Assembly (NCBI GenBank): GCA_944327275.1
Contig: CALVHB010000025.1
Location: 1-64,000, forward strand
Source: Candidatus Gastranaerophilales bacterium
GTDB taxonomy: Bacteria > Cyanobacteriota > Vampirovibrionia > Gastranaerophilales > Gastranaerophilaceae
Direction of reading: 5' to 3'
Length of the DNA stretch: 64,000 nucleotides
Positions 63,248 through 64,000 of this stretch are shown piece after piece. Within the stretch, counting starts at the first letter, position 1, and each line of letters opens with the position of its first letter. Position numbers and translations under genes: made by a program. The notes below the pieces were generated by a model. That model was given only the letters and a program-made list of their open reading frames with translations. It did no database searches and was not told the origin of the DNA.

Positions 63248-64000
63248 ATGAAAAAGTTTTTTTTATTAATAATATTAGTGTTATTTATATCTACCACTTT
63301 AGTCTTAGCAAATGAAAATAATAAAAATTCTGTTGAAGGTATAAAATTTTATTACGTAAGAGCTAGGGATTATAATGTTCCAAGTTATAAAACACGTACT
63401 CAAGCAGGTCAGGAATTAATAAAATTGATTAATGATGCCCAAGAAAGTATTGACTTTGCTTTTTATGGCTTTTCTTACCAAGAAGATATTTTAAGTGCGT
63501 TAATAAACGCGCAGAAAAGAGGCGTAAAAGTGAGAGGGGTTGTTGATATAAATGTTAATGGTAAAAATGATTATTCTGGGACTGATTACGCTATAAAAGT
63601 ACTTGGTGATGGGGTGGTAAAAACAGATTATTTAGCTGATGTTCAAAAACTTGAAAAAATAAGAAAAGAAAGTCCTAATCAATATAAATTTTTTTATGGG
63701 CATATTATGCACAATAAATTTTGTGTTGTTGACAATGTCTATGTTTGGACTGGGACATTAAACATTTCTACAACAGGTACGGGAGGTTTTAACGAAAATA
63801 TAGCTACAGTTATTAATTCAAAAGAATTGGCAAAGTACTATAAAAATGAATTTGAGCAGATGTATTTGAGCAATAAGTTTCATGAGAATAAAGATAAAAT
63901 TTTTACTAAAAATTTTATTAATGTTTGTAATAGTGAAGTTAAATTATTCTTTTCTCCTAATTCAAAGATTGTTGAAGATGGAATAATTCCAGAAATAAAA
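63248..64000 (+). CDS. Secreted phospholipase D-like protein, truncated at window edge
   Basis: The first 251 residues are seen and the gene continues past the right edge. Signal peptide FFLLIILVLFISTTLVLA. The PLD domain follows: AQESIDFAFYGFSYQEDILSALINAQKRGVKVRGVVD, and the HKD-type motif HIMHNKFCVVDNVYVWTGTLNIS. One HKD motif is visible; a second may follow beyond the window. The family includes secreted nucleases and phospholipases; the single-domain Nuc-like type is possible. Distinguished from cytoplasmic cardiolipin synthase by the signal peptide. Confidence 0.85.
   Translation, partial: MKKFFLLIILVLFISTTLVLANENNKNSVEGIKFYYVRARDYNVPSYKTRTQAGQELIKLINDAQESIDFAFYGFSYQEDILSALINAQKRGVKVRGVVDINVNGKNDYSGTDYAIKVLGDGVVKTDYLADVQKLEKIRKESPNQYKFFYGHIMHNKFCVVDNVYVWTGTLNISTTGTGGFNENIATVINSKELAKYYKNEFEQMYLSNKFHENKDKIFTKNFINVCNSEVKLFFSPNSKIVEDGIIPEIK

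Overview
The window is AT-rich and densely coded on both strands, with Gram-negative envelope genes (BamA, OmpH/Skp, lipoprotein). It also holds cyanobacteria-flavoured families (DUF2993, GerMN, Omp85, an OmpR-type regulator) and many lineage-specific proteins. The best fit is a gut non-photosynthetic relative of Cyanobacteria (Vampirovibrionia/Melainabacteria, probably Candidatus Gastranaerophilales). This placement is inferred from gene content; no rRNA or tRNA gene was recognised to confirm it.

Layout. 1-5.9 kb: the edge of an acyl-CoA synthetase-like gene, a TatD-linked radical SAM protein, two lineage-specific membrane proteins and a divergent 4-alpha-glucanotransferase. 5.9-10.6 kb (minus): a compact cluster bamA, ompH, uridine phosphorylase and a soluble FlhA-cytoplasmic-domain protein. 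10.7-14.6 kb (minus): a secreted AMIN-like protein, a sugar-type binding lipoprotein and rsmI. 14.7-23.5 kb: era, a GNAT, a response regulator, speD, an XRE regulator with repeated operator-like sites, rpsP, an orphan FliI/SctN-type ATPase, a ZIP transporter and a SPASM radical SAM protein. 24.1-33.7 kb: a P22/T7-like (podovirus-type) head, packaging and lysis cassette with no integrase, repressor or replication gene. 33.8-40.2 kb: an axial-protein-like gene, secA, a type IV pilin-like gene behind a G10 tract, and ychF. 40.3-47.8 kb: a giant GH13 enzyme, ahcY, a glycosyltransferase and a DUF475/TerC-like membrane protein. 47.9-54.7 kb: a translation operon prfA-ylxR-infB-rbfA-truB followed by envelope genes. 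54.7-60.4 kb: a four-domain GntR-type regulator, a CopG regulator and the pyrH-frr-cdsA-rnc-rpe operon. 60.4-64 kb: small, secreted and unknown genes, ending in a truncated secreted phospholipase D-like gene.

Themes. (1) The phage-like cassette has everything needed to build and fill a small head, but nothing for autonomous life. It starts with a LuxR-type HTH gene, so it could be a gene-transfer-agent-like element, a satellite or a remnant. (2) Several unrelated proteins (GNAT, GH13, membrane and hypothetical proteins) share a short N-terminal peptide ending in Phe-x-Gly, which looks like a tag. (3) Two type III export parts (FliI-type ATPase, FlhA C-domain) occur without other flagellar genes. 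A protein with axial-protein-like ends lies in the same window. (4) The pilin-like gene is one G away from being in frame with an upstream ATG that has a good ribosome binding site, as in a phase-variable switch. (5) Several housekeeping genes have a -10 box 6-7 nt before ATG, suggesting leaderless mRNAs.
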